Below, in pieces: positions 61,320 to 64,000 of a DNA stretch of 64,000 nt. Within the stretch, counting starts at the first letter, position 1. Each line of letters opens with the position of its first letter. Below the pieces are notes generated by a model. It saw only the letters and a list, made by a program, of their open reading frames with translations, did no database searches and was not told the DNA's origin. A program made the translations under genes and the position numbers. This DNA comes from Ichthyophis bannanicus (taxonomy: Eukaryota; Chordata; Amphibia; Gymnophiona; Ichthyophiidae): NCBI GenBank assembly GCA_033557465.1, contig CM066037.1, positions 520,854,686 to 520,918,685 of the forward strand, read 5' to 3'.

Positions 61320-62730
61320 TCCTTGGGGGCTCAAATGAGAGATGGTTGGAGATCCCCATAGGAAAAAGAAGGCTCCAGGGACTGCGGTGGGCCTAACATT
61401 TAATAGGTGCCTTCCCAATGCTGCCTGAGAACCTTTGTTCTTGAACTCAGTGTGGTTTGCTACACAGCGATACAAAGTTTCACTAGCTTTGTAACACTCG
61501 CTACTCAGGTGGAGACATTGTATCTTTAACTTGTTTCAATTGTTTTCTTCTTCTTTTTTTTTCTTTCTTTTGCCTCTCTTCCTACCCACTTCCTCCCTTT
61601 CTTTCTTTCCCCTTCCTTCCTTTTTCTCTCTGTGTTCCATGCATATTGACTGGGAGGTAGGGAATATACTTGCGGGAAAAGTGGAGGGCTGCTAGATGAT
61701 TAATGGTGGATGGGTAGTTTCGTTACAGAAGCCCACTAATTCCCCCCTTTCTGCTTAGACGCCTTTGTACATTACCTGGAATGCAGTGGAGGGCTAGGGG
61801 GTGATCAGCGGCCTACACAATGCAGGGTACCGGGAGGAGGGGAGGGGGGCACCCAGATATGGCTCTCGGTGTGGAGGAGGGGGGGGAGCTAAAAGTGGGA
61901 GCTGAGCCTGATAGAAAGGGGCACCTGAGAGATCTGAATAGCTTGATAATGCAATATAAAAGCTAGCGTTTCGGTGATGGTGATTAAATGAGGGAATTTA
62001 CTGGTAGGGTGGTTTATAGGTGATGGAAGTAGCTGGGGGGGAGTATGTGGAGGGGTATGTTTGATACGAATATTAGAAGGTCCTACATTGCATATTAAGT
62101 TTCTGCTCTCACTGAGACCTCCTTTTTACCGTCGCAGAGGCCCAAGACCTTGGTGTTATCATCCTCCCGGGGTGCCTTAGGCGCGCAAGTGGTTTTTATT
62201 TTAACCTAGCGGCCTGGGGTGGGGCACGGCTGGGGAACATTTGCTGCACCCGACTGCATGCTGAGAAACGAGCGCTGCTGGATAGCAGCGATATAACGGG
62301 GCTACCCGGCCTGAGGTGCATGGGGTTGCTTGGGTGGGGGAGGATAGAGTTCTAGTTAAGGGGGAAGGAGATATCGACGTGGAAGGACTGGTGAGACACG
62401 TGATTGAAAAGAGGGAGGGCCTGTAGACTGCGGTGTAATACAGTGTGGGCATGGGTGGAGTGGGCTCGGGTCTGGGAGAGTGGGGGGGAGGCGGAGGAGA
62501 GCTCTGGAAGTTCTTCTTGTAGCGGTTAATATAGAGTGCTATAGTTAGCTTAGCTGGCAGGTATTATATCTTGGGGGTGAAGGGGTGATCCAGTTTGCCA
62601 AAGGAAGTTGTCCATTGTATGGATGGGCCTGAGAGTCTGGGGGGGAGGGGGGAAGGAGGGGGAGACGAGGGGTGGGGCTAGGGCACACTCCGCTAGCTAT
62701 TTGCAGATGGCATGATTTCTTTGTTTTGGC
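61320..62730. other. Long inter-ORF spacer of the L1-type LINE
   Basis: About 1.4 kb with no open frame of note. It includes a polypyrimidine tract at 61535-61632 (TTCTTTTTTTTTCTTTCTTT) and G-rich stretches (61830-61890, 62640-62680). Most L1 elements have only tens of bases between ORFs, so this is either a family trait or an unrecognised insertion. Confidence 0.6.
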
Positions 62731-62734
62731 TGAA

Positions 62735-64000
62735 GGGGGGCTCCAGGCTGGGGGAGTCCCTCAAGAACGACTGGTGATAATCAAGTGGTGGAACCTTGGC
62801 ACTGCCCCGTTGCTCTGAAAATTATTACTTGGAATGTCTGTGGACTGGGGATCCCCATTAAGAGACATAAAGTATTGCAGGCACTGGCTCGGCTTAAGTG
62901 TGATATTGCATTTCTCCAAGAAACCCACCAGACGGCTGTTGAGCATAGTAAATTATGTCGGAACTGGGTGGACCAAGTTTGGGGATCCCCGGCGCAGGGG
63001 CATAAGGGTGGAGTAGCTATACTAGTTCACAAACGCATACGATTTGTGGCGGAGACTGTTTTAGCTGACAACATAGGTAGATCTCTGTTGATATATGGTC
63101 ACTTAGAGGGGAAACCGGTGATTATCGGAGACCTTTATGGCCCCAATGTCGCTGACCCGGGTTTTTATAGTGGTTTGGCCTCAAACGTGGAACAGCTTCC
63201 GGATTGTCCTGTGATTCTGGGAGGGGACCTTAATGGAGTCCTCGATGTAGACCTGGATACATCTAGGGGAGGAGGGGGACGAGAGAGGGTGGCGCCCTCG
63301 CAGACGTTGAAACTGTTTTGTAAGAGATTAGGTATAATCGATCCCTGGCGATTGATGCATCCCTTAGAAAGAGACTTTACACATCAGTCTAGGGCACATG
63401 GCACCAGTGCACGTATAGATTATGTGTTGACCTCGGGGGCCTTGTTTGCGCACACGGAGGATGCCCAGATTGGTCCTTCGGAAGTCTCTGACCACGCGAT
63501 GGTATGGCTTGATTTACATTGGAGAAGGGATACGACTCGGACACGTTTGTGGAGGTTTCCTCTAGAATTGTATTCAGATGGGCAATTCCGCCGATTTTAT
63601 ACGTCAGAGATGGGAGGAATTTCTCAGTGATCACCACGATCATTTAGAAGATCCCGAATTAGTATGGGAAACAGCGAAGGTGGTCCTCCGGGGGGATATT
63701 ATAGGATATGCTGCTCGAAGGCGTCGACTGATGGCCGAACGTATTATCATGCTTGAACGCCAGGTCATTAAACTCCGTCGGCGGTGTGCTCATACGCCAT
63801 CGTCTTTGAATAAGAAACAGTTATGGGAAGCCCAGATTGCTCTCAATGAGCTGTTACATCAGCGAGCTAAGAAGTCAGTTCTGTATTACCGATTTCGATT
63901 GCACTGCTTTGGTGATAAACCTGGCAAGTTGTTGGCTCGGTGTTTGAGGGCCCGCCGGGGTTCTGCCTATGTGGCGGCTATAAGGGAGGGTCAGGGACGT
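62735..64000 (+). pseudogene. L1-type ORF2 (endonuclease, start of RT region), one frameshift, cut by right edge
   Basis: APE-type endonuclease: LKIITWNVCGLGIPIKRHKV, AFLQETHQT, GVAILVHKRIRF, IGDLYGPN, ILGGDLNGVLDVDLD, RIDYVLTSG, and SDHAMVWLDL near 63490. In that frame no ATG precedes TWNV after the stop at 62731, so the start is unclear. An extra base near 63590 shifts the frame; the second frame reads FIRQRWEEFLSDHHDHLEDP and continues open to 64000 (KKSVLYYRFRLHCFGDKPGK). The RT core lies beyond the window. Confidence 0.87.

Larger units (their letters stand above)
60317..64000 (+). mobile_element. L1-type LINE, 5' half, runs off right edge
   Basis: 5' UTR from about 60317 (TCGACTTCCGGTTGGGCAAT) to 60500, an intact ORF1, a 1.46-kb spacer and ORF2 from about 62735 with endonuclease and the start of the RT region. 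It has a sharp junction with DIRS RT on the left. This is probably the youngest insertion in the window, as it interrupts B6 and its ORF1 is open. Confidence 0.88.

Noticed and set aside
1..64000. Retroviral or ERV sequence
   Set aside because: No LTR pair with a primer-binding site, no protease or DDE integrase, and no envelope-like gene. The RT genes are of DIRS or LINE type.
1..64000. Host protein-coding gene, tRNA or rRNA
   Set aside because: All substantial open frames map to transposable elements. I saw no tRNA cloverleaf or rRNA segment, though small exons or short noncoding RNAs would be missed by eye.

Overview
The window is repeat DNA from a vertebrate nuclear genome, with no host gene that I can recognise. 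The mix is CR1 and L2-group LINEs, an RTE LINE, an L1-type LINE, hAT and Tc1/mariner DNA transposons and, dominating everything, DIRS-type tyrosine-recombinase retrotransposons. This fits a tetrapod rich in DIRS elements. An amphibian, perhaps a caecilian, is my best guess; the species cannot be fixed from sequence alone.

Layout. 1-7665: an L2-group LINE on the minus strand, a 54-bp minisatellite, then a CR1 element on the plus strand split by an RTE element. 7982-28743: an old DIRS element (A0) packed with nested DIRS copies B1, B2, A1 (the most complete), a B pol fragment (B3) and a fold-back B element. 28744-37179: a CR1 scrap, a fourth DIRS type (D) interrupted by a 2.9-kb hAT element and a CR1 fragment, then a Tc1/mariner relic. 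37180-60316: a B-type DIRS (B6) carrying A2 (nearly full length) and three copies of a gag-only DIRS family (C1, C2, C3); C1 also contains a second hAT. 60317-64000: the 5' half of an L1-type LINE that runs off the right edge.

How the parts work together. Each autonomous DIRS copy is ordered left inverted terminal repeat (ITR), gag, RT-RNase H, tyrosine recombinase (YR), internal complementary region (ICR), right ITR. The RT frame is +1 to gag and the YR frame is -1 to RT. The ICR is complementary to the joined outer ends of the two ITRs, so the circular intermediate's junction can be read from it. Inserted copies lack target duplications and sit at TT or TTT followed by C, as expected for recombinase-mediated entry. 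Family C keeps gag, both ITRs, the ICR and a 3' block nearly identical to family B, but has no RT, RNase H or YR, so it looks like a gag-bearing passenger of family B.

Most exciting candidates: the gag-only C family; a conserved splice donor at every right end paired with an acceptor just before gag, which would form an intron only across a circle or head-to-tail junction; a fold-back DIRS; a 34-bp inversion that flips the RT active site of the CR1; and two hAT elements with shared interiors but different ends. All coding regions except the L1 ORF1 and the RTE fragment carry visible disabling mutations.
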